Shown one piece after another: positions 35,355 to 45,617 of a stretch of 64,000 nt of DNA. The notes below the pieces were generated by a model. It was not told the DNA's origin, made no database searches, and saw only the letters and a list, made by a program, of their open reading frames with translations. The stretch spans positions 248,001 through 312,000 of the forward strand of contig CASIAB010000002.1 of assembly GCA_949372635.1 (NCBI GenBank). Direction: 5' to 3'. Position 1 is the first letter of the stretch, and each line of letters begins with the position of its first letter. The translations under genes and the position numbers were made by a program. The stretch comes from an uncultured Pseudomonadales bacterium. GTDB lineage: Bacteria > Pseudomonadota > Gammaproteobacteria > Pseudomonadales > Pseudohongiellaceae.

Positions 35355-35807
35355 ATGAAACTCGGCCACAAGACTTTTTCCATACTTGTAACATCCATAA
35401 CTTGCACACTTGCATTGACTTTTTCTGTAAGTGCAGTGGCACAGTTGGAAACCTTTCGGGCAAGACTCTCACCAATGCCCACCACACCACAGACAGTTAC
35501 TACGATAACTGGCGAGGGCGAAGTAGTTCTGACTCTTAACGGAAATACCCTCACAGTCACCGGCGATTTCGCTGGCATGAACTCGGCGGCTACCATGGCT
35601 CATGTGCACAATGGCCCGCCAGCTCAACCCGGCCCTGTCGTACATCAGCTCGAAGTGACAAAGATGACTGGAGGCGAGATCAGCGCGATATTGGAGCTCA
35701 GCGATGAGCAGGTCACGGCACTGCATAATAACGAGCTTTATATCCAAGTGCACAGCGAAACAAATCCTCCCGGCGAGTTACGCGGTTGGGTTTTTGCCAG
35801 AAATTAA
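35355..35807 (+). CDS. CHRD-domain secreted protein
   Basis: 150 residues with a signal peptide (hydrophobic about 10-28, cleavage near VAQ). CHRD domain pattern: TTITGEGEVVLTLNGNTLTVTGDF, AHVHNGPPAQPGPVV, HSETNPPGELRGWV. CHRD proteins are found near redox and extracellular metabolism genes; no fixed activity is known. It is 13 bp before the lipoprotein PQQ dehydrogenase and is likely co-transcribed. Confidence 0.85.
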   Translation: MKLGHKTFSILVTSITCTLALTFSVSAVAQLETFRARLSPMPTTPQTVTTITGEGEVVLTLNGNTLTVTGDFAGMNSAATMAHVHNGPPAQPGPVVHQLEVTKMTGGEISAILELSDEQVTALHNNELYIQVHSETNPPGELRGWVFARN

Positions 35808-35819
35808 TTGAGGTTTAGC

Positions 35820-37919
35820 ATGAAATTAATCAATAAGAACAATACTCGCGCACTTTCCGCATCCGCCTTAACCTTGCTACTCGCTGCTTGTGGTGGAGAG
35901 AGTGCGGCACCTGCAGCCTCTGTAGCGTTTATTTCGCAGGCGGAGGAGGGAGCGGCCTCATTTGCCAGCAATTGCGCTGCCTGCCATGGCGCGAGTCTAG
36001 AAGGCACGACACTGGGCCCGATACTTTCCGGCAACTCATTTCTGCAGCGGTGGGGTACACAGACCCCAGCTCTGTTATTGAACAATATTCAAGCGAATAT
36101 GCCTCCAGGCGGGAACGACGGCATAAGCGATGAGGATTACATCAATATTGTCGCGCATATATTGTCCTCCAATGGCGTAGACGCAATTACTGACGCACTA
36201 ACAGCTAGCACAGATTTTGAAATTGCAGGTAATATCTCGCAGGTTGTTGAACGACGCTCACGCCCCGAGCCTGAGCCTCCGCAAGGCATAACAATCGCAG
36301 GTACCGTAGAGAACTTCATTCCTGTTAATGATGCCATGCTGGAGAACCCAGATCCGGCCGATTGGCCTATGCATCGCCGCAACTACTACGGCCACAGTTA
36401 CAGCCCACTGAGTCAAATCAATACCGACAACGTCGGCGGCATGACTCTTGAATGGGTTTGGAATATGCATGAGGGCGATTCTGAACCTGCCCCACTAGTT
36501 TATGGCGGTATCATGTATCTGATTAACCCGGGCAATGTCATTCAGGCTCTCGACGCTGCTACTGGTGAACTTATTTGGGAGAACTGGGCAGGCCCGGCGA
36601 ACCGCCAAGACATGCGTAACATAGCTATCTACGACGACAAGATCATTCAGGCTACAACCGATGCGCGCCTAGTAGCGCTTGATGCTCGCACCGGTGAGCA
36701 GGTTTGGGAGACAGAGGTTGCCGATGCTAGTAAAGGCTTCTCTAATTCCAGCGGGCCCATCGTAGCCGATGGCAAGGTCATTCTCGGACTTGCGGGTTGT
36801 GCTCGCTACATACCTGAGGACTGCTATATAAGCGCACACGATGCCAACACTGGCGAGTTGGAGTGGCGCTTCAATACTATCGCCAAGGCAAGCGAGCCCG
36901 GCGGCGACACTTGGGGTGAGTTGCCCGACCAGTTCCGTGCCGGTGGCGAGACATGGATTACTGGCAGTTACGATCCTGACCTCAAGCTTACTTATTGGGG
37001 CACCGCGCAGCAGAAGCCGTGGGTACCTGTTAGTCGCCACCTGACGATCAATGACGTAGGTCTGTTCACGAATTCGACTGTTGCTGTGAGCACCGACACA
37101 GGCGAACTTGATTGGTTCTTCCAACACGTGCCAGCTGAGGCGCTAGATCTAGATGAAGTGTTCGAGCGCATTCTGGTAAATCGTGACGATGAAAAATTGG
37201 TTTTCTCGTTAGGAAAGTACGGCATTCTGTGGAAAAACGATAGAGCTTCCGGAGAATTTCAGGACTATACGGAAACCGTATTTCAAAATGCCTTTACCGA
37301 CATCGACGATGATACTGGTCTCGTCACCTATCGGGAAGACATTCAAAATGCGCAGCTAAACGAGTGGACGTCAGCCTGCCCGAGCAGCGCCGGCGGTAAG
37401 GACTGGCACTCGATGACCTACCATCCGCCTACTGGCACAATGATCGCCCCGCTTAGCCAAACTTGTCTGGAGAACGCGGCGCGGGAAGTAGCACTAGTGC
37501 AGGGCGGTGGCGGACTCGCTGCTAGCCGTAAATTCTTCGAGATGCCCGGAACGGATGGTAACCTCGGCAAGATTGGCGCCTATAACGTAGATACCATGGA
37601 AGAAGTGTGGAGTTATCAACAACGCGCCTCCTTCCATACTGGAACGATGTCCACCGGCGGTAATTTGGTATTCGTTGGTGATCTGGACCGTCGCTTTAAG
37701 GCCTTCGATGTAACTACCGGCGAGATCGTTTGGGAAACTAGACTGGGAACGTCTGTCCAAGGCCACCCTGTTTCCTTCGCTGTAGATGGCAAGCAATATG
37801 TCGCGGTGACGGCGGCACTTGGTGGGACTAGCCCGCGAACTGTACCAGGTGTAATACTTACAGAGATAAAATATCCACGCTCGGGAAATGCAGTCTATGT
37901 GTTTGCTCTTCCTGACTAG
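35820..37919 (+). CDS. Lipoprotein PQQ dehydrogenase with N-terminal cytochrome c
   Basis: About 699 residues from ATG 35820. Lipoprotein signal with LLLAACGG, then a haem c domain (S-N-C-A-A-C-H-G-A-S and a later MPPGG Met ligand), then an eight-bladed quinoprotein propeller (blade motifs [49 protein letters not shown]). Unlike classic quinohaemoprotein alcohol dehydrogenases, the haem is at the N-terminus. No vicinal Cys pair is seen. It should oxidise an alcohol or sugar and pass electrons to its own haem. Tandem with a close paralogue downstream. Confidence 0.87.
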   Translation: MKLINKNNTRALSASALTLLLAACGGESAAPAASVAFISQAEEGAASFASNCAACHGASLEGTTLGPILSGNSFLQRWGTQTPALLLNNIQANMPPGGNDGISDEDYINIVAHILSSNGVDAITDALTASTDFEIAGNISQVVERRSRPEPEPPQGITIAGTVENFIPVNDAMLENPDPADWPMHRRNYYGHSYSPLSQINTDNVGGMTLEWVWNMHEGDSEPAPLVYGGIMYLINPGNVIQALDAATGELIWENWAGPANRQDMRNIAIYDDKIIQATTDARLVALDARTGEQVWETEVADASKGFSNSSGPIVADGKVILGLAGCARYIPEDCYISAHDANTGELEWRFNTIAKASEPGGDTWGELPDQFRAGGETWITGSYDPDLKLTYWGTAQQKPWVPVSRHLTINDVGLFTNSTVAVSTDTGELDWFFQHVPAEALDLDEVFERILVNRDDEKLVFSLGKYGILWKNDRASGEFQDYTETVFQNAFTDIDDDTGLVTYREDIQNAQLNEWTSACPSSAGGKDWHSMTYHPPTGTMIAPLSQTCLENAAREVALVQGGGGLAASRKFFEMPGTDGNLGKIGAYNVDTMEEVWSYQQRASFHTGTMSTGGNLVFVGDLDRRFKAFDVTTGEIVWETRLGTSVQGHPVSFAVDGKQYVAVTAALGGTSPRTVPGVILTEIKYPRSGNAVYVFALPD

Positions 37920-37979
37920 ATGCGATTAGTCGCCACGAGCAAAGTTCAACGCCTATAACCACAAGGAGTATTGCTGAAA

Positions 37980-40085
37980 ATGAAATTAAGAAATCATACA
38001 TTAGGAATACTTGGGTTGGGCCTGCTCGTTGCCTGCGGCGGTGAGAACGAGATTGAAGGAGGGAGTGCAGTCACTTCTGTTGCCAGCTTCAGCTCACAAG
38101 CAGAAGCTGGAGTGCGGGCTTACTCCGCGAACTGCGCGACCTGCCATGGTGCTAGTCTCGAAGGCAGCGCGCTAGGCCCAATACTAAGCGGGCAAGCATT
38201 TCTTGCAAGTTGGGGGATGCAATCGCCGGGTGACTTCTATAACTACATCAAAGCGAACATGCCTCCGGGTGAGAATGCTGCTATTAGCGATACTGACTAT
38301 ATCAATATCGTTGCTCACGTCATGCGCAGAAGCGGAGTCGCCGACAGCAATCCCCTGCTAACAGCAAGTTCCGATTACCCTTTAGCGATCAATATTCCCA
38401 ATGTAGCGAATTTGATTGTCTCGCCGCCAAGCATTGCACCTACCGGTGTAATCCTTCCTGGCACTGTCGAAAATTTTCGACCGATTCCCGATGCGATGCT
38501 CAGCAACCCGGCTCCCGGTGACTGGCCGATGCTGCGCCGCAACTATCAGGCCTGGAGCTACAGTCCTCTCGATCAAATCAATGTGGACAACGTGGATGAT
38601 CTGCGACTGGAATGGGTCTGGAGTATGCACGATGGCGATTCGGAGCCTTCGCCGCTGGTATACGATGGCACGATCTATCTGATCAATCCTAGCAACATAA
38701 TTCAAGCATTGGATGGGAAGACTGGCGAGCTAATCTGGGAGCATCACGCGGGTCCTGAGGATAGCGAGGACATGCGCAACATCGCGATCTATGAGGATAA
38801 GATTATTCACGCCACAACCGATGCCCGATTGTTGGCACTCGACGCACGTACAGGCGAGCCGGTTTGGGAAACAGAAATCGCCGATGGCAGCAAGGGCTTC
38901 GGGAATTCCAGCGGGCCTATAGTAGCCGACGGTAAAATCATCCAAGGCCTATTAGGTTGCTCTCGCTACATCGAGGAAGATTGCTATATCAGCGCGGTAG
39001 ATGCAGACAACGGTGAGGTGCTATGGCGCTTTAACACCATAGCCGAAAGTGGTGATTCTGGCGGTGATACTTGGGGCAACATAGATGACATATTTCGTGC
39101 GGGCGGCGAAACTTGGATTACAGGGAGTTACGACCCTGAGCTAAAAATCACCTATTGGGGAACCGCACAGCAAAAACCGTGGATGCCGGCCAGTCGAAAT
39201 CTCTCAATCTTCGATACCGGTCTATTCACCAATTCCACCGTAGCCATCAATGTGGATGACGGCACTCTCGACTGGTTTTTTCAGCACGTGCCCGCCGAAG
39301 CGCTGGATCTTGACGAGGTTTTCGAACGTGTCCTGATTGATCGGGGCGATGACAAACTCGTTTTCTCAATCGGCAAGCACGGCATTCTGTGGAAGCACGA
39401 TAGAGTGAGTGGTGAGTTCATCTCCCATCTGGAGACTATCTTCCAGAACGCGTTCACTAACATAGACTCTGTGACTGGGGCTGTAACCTATCGTGACGAC
39501 ATTGCCAATGCGCAACTGGACGAATGGATAAGCGTTTGCCCGAGCACAGCCGGTGGAAAAGACTGGCACTCCATGACCTATCACGAACCTAGCGCGAATC
39601 TGATTATCCCTCTGAGCCAGTCTTGCTTGGAAATATCGGCACGAGAAGTTCCGCTTGTGCAGGGTGCCGGTGGCACAGCGGCAAATCGTCGCTGGTTCGA
39701 AATGCCAGGTTCAGACGGTAATATGGGCAAACTCGCAGCATATAACGTAGACACTATGGAAGAGGTCTGGAGTTACGAACAACGAGCGGCGTTCTTGACA
39801 GGAACTATATCCACGGCGGGAAACCTTGTGTTCGTCGGCGACCTCAATCGGCGCTTCCGAGCCTTCGATGCGCGTAATGGTGAGATACTCTGGGAGACAC
39901 GGCTTGGCACATCAGTGCAGGGTCACCCTGTTAGCTTTGCCATAGACGGAAAGCAATATATTGCAGTGACTACCGCAATGGGTGCGCGCGGAGTTAGCCC
40001 ACGGACTGTCCCACGAGTTGTTGCGCCGGATATCAGGCATCCGAGCAATGGCAACGCACTGTACGTTTTTAGTCTTTCGGACTAA
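37980..40085 (+). CDS. Lipoprotein PQQ dehydrogenase, tandem paralogue
   Basis: About 701 residues from ATG 37980; an AAGGAG lies upstream, and a TTG three codons earlier is an alternative. Same layout as the gene before it: lipobox (LLVACGG), haem c domain ([16 protein letters not shown]), then the propeller, with many blades nearly identical. A recent tandem duplication, with the two copies diverging mostly in the N-terminal and linker parts. Substrate may differ. Confidence 0.87.
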   Translation: MKLRNHTLGILGLGLLVACGGENEIEGGSAVTSVASFSSQAEAGVRAYSANCATCHGASLEGSALGPILSGQAFLASWGMQSPGDFYNYIKANMPPGENAAISDTDYINIVAHVMRRSGVADSNPLLTASSDYPLAINIPNVANLIVSPPSIAPTGVILPGTVENFRPIPDAMLSNPAPGDWPMLRRNYQAWSYSPLDQINVDNVDDLRLEWVWSMHDGDSEPSPLVYDGTIYLINPSNIIQALDGKTGELIWEHHAGPEDSEDMRNIAIYEDKIIHATTDARLLALDARTGEPVWETEIADGSKGFGNSSGPIVADGKIIQGLLGCSRYIEEDCYISAVDADNGEVLWRFNTIAESGDSGGDTWGNIDDIFRAGGETWITGSYDPELKITYWGTAQQKPWMPASRNLSIFDTGLFTNSTVAINVDDGTLDWFFQHVPAEALDLDEVFERVLIDRGDDKLVFSIGKHGILWKHDRVSGEFISHLETIFQNAFTNIDSVTGAVTYRDDIANAQLDEWISVCPSTAGGKDWHSMTYHEPSANLIIPLSQSCLEISAREVPLVQGAGGTAANRRWFEMPGSDGNMGKLAAYNVDTMEEVWSYEQRAAFLTGTISTAGNLVFVGDLNRRFRAFDARNGEILWETRLGTSVQGHPVSFAIDGKQYIAVTTAMGARGVSPRTVPRVVAPDIRHPSNGNALYVFSLSD

Positions 40086-40175
40086 GATCAGTTAGCAAAA
40101 ATTCAAGTAAGCCACGCTCAGATTGAATTATCGCCCTATTAACTTTTTCGTGATCCAGTAACAAGAAGTATCACT

Positions 40176-40445
40176 GTGGGTCGTCGTTATGATGAACTAG
40201 AAAAAGAACATATTAACTTTATTATGCAGCAGAAATTTTTCTTTTTCGGTATCGCGGCAAACGATGGCACCATCAATTTTTTTCCCAAGGGTTGGGAGAG
40301 TCTGCGAGTGCTTTCAACTAATCATATCGCGTGGCTAAACATCACCGGAAGCGGGCACAAAACGGCTACTCATCTGGCACAGATTGAACGCGAGACAATA
40401 AACACATCGGAAGCTATTGGCATGAGAAATTCTGAGGCAATGTAG
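40176..40445 (+). pseudogene. Truncated PNPOx-like (flavin split-barrel) gene
   Basis: 89 codons from GTG 40176. The first about 66 residues (MGRRYDELEKEHINF, FFPKGWESLRVLSTN, AWLNITGSGH) match the N-terminal half of pyridoxamine-phosphate-oxidase-like flavin proteins of about 180-200 residues. After TATHLA the family sequence stops and unrelated residues lead to TAG. No other frame restores the missing half, so it seems to be a deletion remnant. Confidence 0.6.
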
Positions 40446-40508
40446 GTGCGCCTAGCCAGATCACCAAAGAAAATTCACGAAAATTCTCTCTTAAGGAATA
40501 AATAACCT

Positions 40509-40934
40509 ATGGTTGATGAAGCAGGAAACACAGCAGAAGAACCTGAGACAGTTACTGAAAAGAAACCGTCGAATATCGGTAAGGTCGAGTGGATGGACCT
40601 AACTGTTCCAGATGCCGGACAGCTACAAAAATTCTATACCTCGGTAGTAGGCTGGTCCAGCAACGATGTAGACATGGGCTCCTACAGTGACTTCAATCTA
40701 AACTTACCGGGGACTGAAGATACAATTGCCGGTGTGTGTCATTCTCGCAGCAGCAATGACAATATTCCTAGTCAGTGGCTAATCTATGTTCGAGTGGAAA
40801 GCGTTGCCGACAGCGCAGTGAGATGCAAAAAAATGGGCGGCGAAGTGTTGGATGGGCCACGCAGAATGGGCGGTAGCAACTTCTGCGTGATCAAGGACCC
40901 AGCCGGCGCCGTTATGGCTCTACTCTCGGGCTAG
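40509..40934 (+). CDS. VOC / glyoxalase-fold protein
   Basis: 141 residues. VOC pattern: MDLTVPDAGQLQKFYTSVVGW (first beta-alpha-beta), GGEVLDGPRRM and FCVIKDPAGAVMALL (second half). A charged N-terminal extension of about 20 residues comes first. The fold supports metal-dependent isomerases, dioxygenases and resistance proteins; specificity unknown. Confidence 0.83.
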   Translation: MVDEAGNTAEEPETVTEKKPSNIGKVEWMDLTVPDAGQLQKFYTSVVGWSSNDVDMGSYSDFNLNLPGTEDTIAGVCHSRSSNDNIPSQWLIYVRVESVADSAVRCKKMGGEVLDGPRRMGGSNFCVIKDPAGAVMALLSG

Positions 40935-40938
40935 TTAG

Positions 40939-41309
40939 ATGCAAACTCTGAAAGGCAAATGCGATTGCGGCACGGTCGACTTCGAAGTATGCAGCGAGGT
41001 GGGCGCGAAGCCCTTAAGCGCTGCGATTTTTCACTCTGCGCCCGCAAGGGTGCGATCATGGCAACCGCCCTGCTTACCAATCTTACAGTTACCAAGGGAA
41101 ATGATAAGCTGAGTCTTTATCGGTGGAACACCCGCGTCGCGCGTCACTACTTATATTCCATCTGTGGCTTCTATACCCATCATCAGCGGCGCAAGAATCT
41201 AAACGAATATGGTTACAACGTTGCCTGTTTCGAAGGCATCAATCTAGCTAGTCTTGATGACGTTCCGATGACCGATGGCATAAGTAGAAGTGTAGAGTCC
41301 AACAACTAG
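40939..41309 (+). pseudogene. GFA (Gfa-like/CENP-V) zinc protein, frameshifted
   Basis: From ATG 40939 the frame gives CDCGTVDFEV, then switches frame near 41011-41016 to C-D-F-S-L-C-A-R-K-G-A-I and later S-I-C-G-F-Y-T-H-H-Q-R-R with a terminal N-V-A-C-F-E-G. Put together this is a 123-residue GFA-domain protein that binds zinc by Cys. One missing base between codons for S-A and C-D explains the break. Either a pseudogene or a base-calling error. Confidence 0.7.
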
Positions 41310-41337
41310 CATTTTGTAATCACGCGAGAATGAAAGA

Positions 41338-41832
41338 ATGAGCATGAGCGCAATAGTAGAAAACATCTTCATAACAAAAACGCGGCGCAAACAGCCACGC
41401 GAAATAAAGGCTGCGAGGCTCGAGACCGGGAAAGGCATAGTCGGCGATCGCTATCACGAACGCGCCTTGGAATTTCTAGCCGTGGGAGACCAAGTGCCAT
41501 CGAATCACATCAGCTTGATCTCCAAGGAAGAGCTCGCTGGTTTTCTAAAGCACAACAATGCAGAGATAGACTATGCGGATTTTAGACGCAATGTATTAAC
41601 CAGCGGAATCGATCTCCGCGGACTGATTGGCAAACAATTTAAGCTAGGCAGCGCGTTATGTCAGGGAATTGAAGACTGCGATCCCTGCGCCTTTCTTGCC
41701 GCCACCGTCCATCGTTCGGTTCTACCAGAACTGAAGGAGAAGGCCGGCCTAAGAGCGATTATTCTAGAAGACGGCGATTTAAAAATCGGCGACACAATCA
41801 CATTGATTAGTGACTTACATGCAGCCCTTTAA
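41338..41832 (+). CDS. MOSC-domain protein
   Basis: 164 residues. MOSC pattern with GIVGDRYHERA early, FRRNVLTSGIDLRGLIGKQF, and C-Q-G-I-E-D-C-D-P-C-A-F, whose Cys is the likely sulfur- or molybdenum-cofactor contact. Such proteins act in sulfur transfer for molybdopterin enzymes or in N-hydroxylated compound reduction. Followed in overlap by a membrane protein gene. Confidence 0.86.
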   Translation: MSMSAIVENIFITKTRRKQPREIKAARLETGKGIVGDRYHERALEFLAVGDQVPSNHISLISKEELAGFLKHNNAEIDYADFRRNVLTSGIDLRGLIGKQFKLGSALCQGIEDCDPCAFLAATVHRSVLPELKEKAGLRAIILEDGDLKIGDTITLISDLHAAL

Positions 41833-42265
41833 CTCCTTACTAGCCAACATGAAAACTCGCCCCCACTGGATGAATGCACTGATGCTGTTCTGTGCGTATA
41901 TGACGTTCATCTATTTGCCCTGGGACGTTTTCTCAAAGCCTCTGTCTGAGGATCAAGAGGTGTGGTTCGGTCTACTCTTTACCGGATGGGCTGCCAAGGC
42001 CGGCGGCTTCCTACACTGGTACGTGTACGGCGCGGGCTTCTGGGGATTCTGGAAAATGCGTACATGGATGTTCCCATGGGCCGCTTTGTACACCGCGCAA
42101 ATTGCCGCAAGCATGGCTGTTTGGAGCTTTCTAGATGCGCGAGACGGCGGAATTACAACCGGCCTGTTGGTTGCCATCCCATTTCTTACCTTAGCCGCTG
42201 CTCTGTGGAGAACAAGCTATTTCAAACCAGCAGACAAAAAAGCTGAAACTGCCGAGCCCCAATGA
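41810..42265 (+). CDS. Four-helix membrane protein
   Basis: 151 residues from GTG 41810, overlapping the MOSC stop by 23 bp; an in-frame ATG at 41849 removes the overlap. Four hydrophobic segments, with W-rich stretches (FLHWYVYGAGFWGFWKMRTWMFPW). Not a recognised family by name. Its stop overlaps the next gene by 4 bp, so both are translated together. Confidence 0.7.
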   Translation: MTYMQPFNSLLANMKTRPHWMNALMLFCAYMTFIYLPWDVFSKPLSEDQEVWFGLLFTGWAAKAGGFLHWYVYGAGFWGFWKMRTWMFPWAALYTAQIAASMAVWSFLDARDGGITTGLLVAIPFLTLAAALWRTSYFKPADKKAETAEPQ

Positions 42266-43194
42266 AAACTCTTGCCAGAATTATCACTGTCTTCATCTCA
42301 GTATTATATGGCGGTGTTGCCATAGCGCAGACCAACGAGCCTTATATCTACATACTCGGTGTTGCACAGGATGCTGGTTACCCACAGATAGGCTGCTATG
42401 AAGAGCATTGCCTGCCTGGTTGGATTGATCCTAGCTTACGTAGAGGAGCAACATCGATTGCTGTTATCAATCCAGACTCAGGACAGAAATTTCTCTTCGA
42501 GGCTACACCGAATCTTCCTTCGCAATTGTATGCATTAGACCTAGAAGCATCCAATGAGCACTTTCGACTTACCGGCGTTTTCCTGACTCATGCTCATATC
42601 GGACACTATGCCGGCTTGATGTTCTTCGGGCACGAGGCGATGTCAGCTTCCAATCAGCCAGTCTACGCCATGCCGCGCATGCTTGGCTTTCTAAAGAACA
42701 ATGGTCCATGGAGCCAGTTAGTCGAGTTCGAGAATATTCGACTCGGGGCGCTGCAGGAGGCGCAGGCAGCGAGCTTTATCGGAATCAACATTACACCGTT
42801 TCTCGTTCCACATAGAGACGAGTTTTCCGAGACGGTGGGCTATGAGATAGCAGGACCAAATAAGACTGCTGTATTCATTCCGGATATCAATAAGTGGTCG
42901 TTGTGGGATACAGACCTCGCCGAGCTGGTGAGATCTATTGACTATGCACTGATCGATGCGACTTTTTATGACGATGAGGAGTTGCCCGGTCGCGACATGT
43001 CTCAGATTCCGCACCCCTTCGTTTCGGAAAGCATGAGTGCGCTCAGCGAATTATCAAGTGAAGAACGCGCTAAGGTTTGGTTCATACATTTTAACCATAC
43101 CAATCCCCTACTGAATCCTGAGAGTGAAGAGAGTAGGTTTGTTCGATCGCAGGGATTCAATATTGCGGCTGAAGGCGTGCGACTCCCACTCTAA
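42262..43194 (+). CDS. Secreted PqqB-like metallo-beta-lactamase-fold hydrolase
   Basis: 310 residues with a signal peptide (about 1-22, cleavage near AIAQ). MBL fold with L-T-H110-A-H112-I-G-H115 and later IPDINKWS, FIHFNHTNPLL. The N-terminal ILGVAQDAGYPQIGC is the PqqB-type start. PqqB takes part in PQQ assembly in the cytoplasm; this exported copy more likely is a separate hydrolase, perhaps on periplasmic phosphonate or ester substrates. No other pqq genes are near. Confidence 0.82.
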   Translation: MKTLARIITVFISVLYGGVAIAQTNEPYIYILGVAQDAGYPQIGCYEEHCLPGWIDPSLRRGATSIAVINPDSGQKFLFEATPNLPSQLYALDLEASNEHFRLTGVFLTHAHIGHYAGLMFFGHEAMSASNQPVYAMPRMLGFLKNNGPWSQLVEFENIRLGALQEAQAASFIGINITPFLVPHRDEFSETVGYEIAGPNKTAVFIPDINKWSLWDTDLAELVRSIDYALIDATFYDDEELPGRDMSQIPHPFVSESMSALSELSSEERAKVWFIHFNHTNPLLNPESEESRFVRSQGFNIAAEGVRLPL

Positions 43195-43208
43195 CAGCAA
43201 ATCTGCGC

Positions 43209-45119
43209 TTAGGAATTTCGCAATTTCTCCAGATCTTCCCAGCGCTCATAGGATTTCTCAAGCTGGCTCTGCACTTCCGCCACTTGCTTCAGCGTTTCCT
43301 CTACAGACTTTCCACCGTCGTCCTGGTTGTCGTAAAACTCAGGTTTAGACATGTGCTGCTCTAACTCAGACTGACTTATTTCAAGCGCTTCTATCTTTGC
43401 AGGCAACGCCTCGAGTTCGCGCTGGTCCTTGTAGGAAAGTTTCTTGCTCGGAGCTTTTTTCGGCTCAGGCTTTTCTATCGACTGCTTGGTCGATGAACCA
43501 CCGCTGGATTTTTCACTGTCCTCGAAACTAAATAACTTGCCGCCTTTGCGCGCCCAGTCACTGTAGCCACCAACATATTCACCGATCTTACCATCACCTT
43601 CAAACACCATGAGGCTAGTAACCACATTGTCCATGAACTGCCTGTCGTGACTAACCAGTAGTACGGTTCCATCAAATTTCAATAGTATGTCCTCCAGCAA
43701 CTCCAGGGTCTCGATATCTAGATCGTTTGTCGGTTCGTCTAATACCAGAATGTTTGCTGGTCGGCTAAACACCTTCGCGAGTATCGCCCGGTTCTGCTCA
43801 CCGCCGGAGAGCGCTTTGGCCGGTGTGCGAATTCTATCTGGCGCGAAGAGGAAGTCGCCGAGATAGCTGATCACATGCTTATTCTGGCCATTGATCTCGA
43901 TGTAGTCCGAACCGCCGCTTACGTTATCGATCAGATTTTTTTCCATGTCGAGGTGTTCGCGTAACTGATCGAAGTAGGCAACCTCTAATTTTGATCCTAG
44001 TTTTACGGTGCCTTCCTGAGCAGTCAATTTACCCAGCAAGATCTTCAGCAGCGTCGACTTGCCCGCGCCGTTCGCACCGACGATACCTATGCGGTCGCCG
44101 CGCATGACTGTAGTGGAAAAATCCTTGATGACAGGTCGCTCATCAAAACTGTGGCTGATGTCTTTCAGCTCTGCCACAATCTTTCCCGAACTTTCAGTAA
44201 TGTTCAGCTTGAACTTCGCACTTCCCTCAAGTTCTCTGCGCGCGCCCCTCTCCAGTCGCAAAGCCTCTAATGCACGAACCCTGCCCTCGTTGCGCGTGCG
44301 TCTTGCCTTGATTCCTTGTCGGATCCAGACTTCTTCTTCAGCTAGTTTCTTATCGAATAATTTATTCGCTCTCTCTTCGCTGGCGAGCTGCTGTTCGCGA
44401 AAGTCTAGGAATTTCTGAAACGTTCCTTCGAATTCGTATAGGTGACCTCTATCGATCTCTACGATCTTGTTAACCACATTCTGCAGGAAGGTTCTGTCGT
44501 GAGTAACGAGCAAGACTGCGCCGTTATATTCTTGCAGTTGCTTCTCTAGCCATTCTATCGCTGGCACGTCGAGGTGATTGGTCGGCTCATCGAGAAGCAA
44601 AAATTCTGGCTCTCTTACCAGTGCGCGCGCCAAAGCAACGCGCTTGCGCCAACCACCGGATAATTCCGACATGAGTTTGTCTGCCGGCAATTGAAGTTGT
44701 GTAATTACGGTATCTACTTTTTGTCCCAGACTCCAACCCTGCTTCGCTTCCAAAGCACCCTGCACGCGCTCGAGTTTTGCCATGTCGGCATTCTCATAGT
44801 CGGCAATCATGTGATGGTACTGCTTTAGGAGCTCACCCACTTCAGAGAGGCCGCCCGCTACCATGTCATAGACAGATTGCTCATCGGCTTCGGGTAATGA
44901 CTGCTCTAGCCACGCCACCTCTACTCCAGGCCTAAGCCAGCGCTCGCCGCTGTCAGGCTGCATCGAACCGGCGATGACTTTCATGAAGGTGGTTTTGCCA
45001 GCGCCATTACGGCCTAACAATCCAATTTTACTACCCTTCTTCAGCGTGAAGTCGACTTCATCGAGAAGGATATGAGTACCAAAATTGAGAGCAACTTTGT
45101 CGAGGCGAACTAGAGGCAT
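43209..45119 (-). CDS. uup: ABC-F ATPase, Uup type
   Basis: 636 residues from ATG 45119; the 15-residue in-frame extension upstream is unlike the family. Two ATP-binding domains: Walker A GLLGRNGAGKTT and GIVGANGAGKST, signatures LSGGWRKRVA and LSGGEQNRAI, Walker B LLLDEPTNHLD and LVLDEPTNDLD. No transmembrane parts. A basic linker lies between the domains and a charged C-terminal coiled coil (about 545-636), as in Uup. ABC-F proteins work at the ribosome; Uup also affects precise excision of transposons. Confidence 0.93.
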   Translation of the reverse strand: MPLVRLDKVALNFGTHILLDEVDFTLKKGSKIGLLGRNGAGKTTFMKVIAGSMQPDSGERWLRPGVEVAWLEQSLPEADEQSVYDMVAGGLSEVGELLKQYHHMIADYENADMAKLERVQGALEAKQGWSLGQKVDTVITQLQLPADKLMSELSGGWRKRVALARALVREPEFLLLDEPTNHLDVPAIEWLEKQLQEYNGAVLLVTHDRTFLQNVVNKIVEIDRGHLYEFEGTFQKFLDFREQQLASEERANKLFDKKLAEEEVWIRQGIKARRTRNEGRVRALEALRLERGARRELEGSAKFKLNITESSGKIVAELKDISHSFDERPVIKDFSTTVMRGDRIGIVGANGAGKSTLLKILLGKLTAQEGTVKLGSKLEVAYFDQLREHLDMEKNLIDNVSGGSDYIEINGQNKHVISYLGDFLFAPDRIRTPAKALSGGEQNRAILAKVFSRPANILVLDEPTNDLDIETLELLEDILLKFDGTVLLVSHDRQFMDNVVTSLMVFEGDGKIGEYVGGYSDWARKGGKLFSFEDSEKSSGGSSTKQSIEKPEPKKAPSKKLSYKDQRELEALPAKIEALEISQSELEQHMSKPEFYDNQDDGGKSVEETLKQVAEVQSQLEKSYERWEDLEKLRNS

Positions 45120-45402
45120 GGAATAATAACTTAGATGAAATTTTGGTAACTGCTGGGCTGCCATTCTACCCTAACGATCGCCGAAAAAGTGATCAATTAC
45201 GAGTCCTTCTGCGGCATTCTGATAAACACGAAATAGTGTAAGTAATTAACCAATTTTCACCATTTTGCAATTGAATACCATTGAATATGGAATATTTAAT
45301 TTAAATATTTCAATAACTTAACTATTGGTACGGATGCTGCGCTGAATACAGAGCTTTTTGACAAAGAGTAATGGAAGAAATTTAGTTCAGGGGGTAGAGG
45401 CT

Positions 45403-45617
45403 ATGAGTAAGAAGAATTCAGAAAAGAGTTCAATGCCAATGGTGAACAAGGGGGCCTGTTTGGTGTTGGTTGGCCTACTGACCCTGCTCGGTATTGTAGG
45501 TTTGGCTTGCCCATCATCCCAGGAATATTGTTTCTGTTTCTTGCGGCATTGCTGCTGGCAAAAGTATCTAGCCGCTTCGACGAACTGCTGCATAAGAATG
45601 AGAACATGAGGACTTAG
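45403..45617 (+). pseudogene. Small PGPGW-type membrane protein, frameshifted
   Basis: From ATG 45403 the frame gives a basic N-terminus and LVLVGLLTLLGIVG; the natural continuation GLPIIPGILFLFLAALLLAKVSSRF is in the next frame (from about 45500) and ends at TAG 45615-45617. One missing base, perhaps in the TTT run of GGTTTGG, explains it. The repaired product is about 71 residues with two helices. Start has an AGAGG site. Confidence 0.65.

Noticed and set aside
42262..43194. True PqqB for PQQ synthesis
   Set aside because: It has a signal peptide and no other pqq genes nearby; the resemblance is to the wider metallo-beta-lactamase fold.
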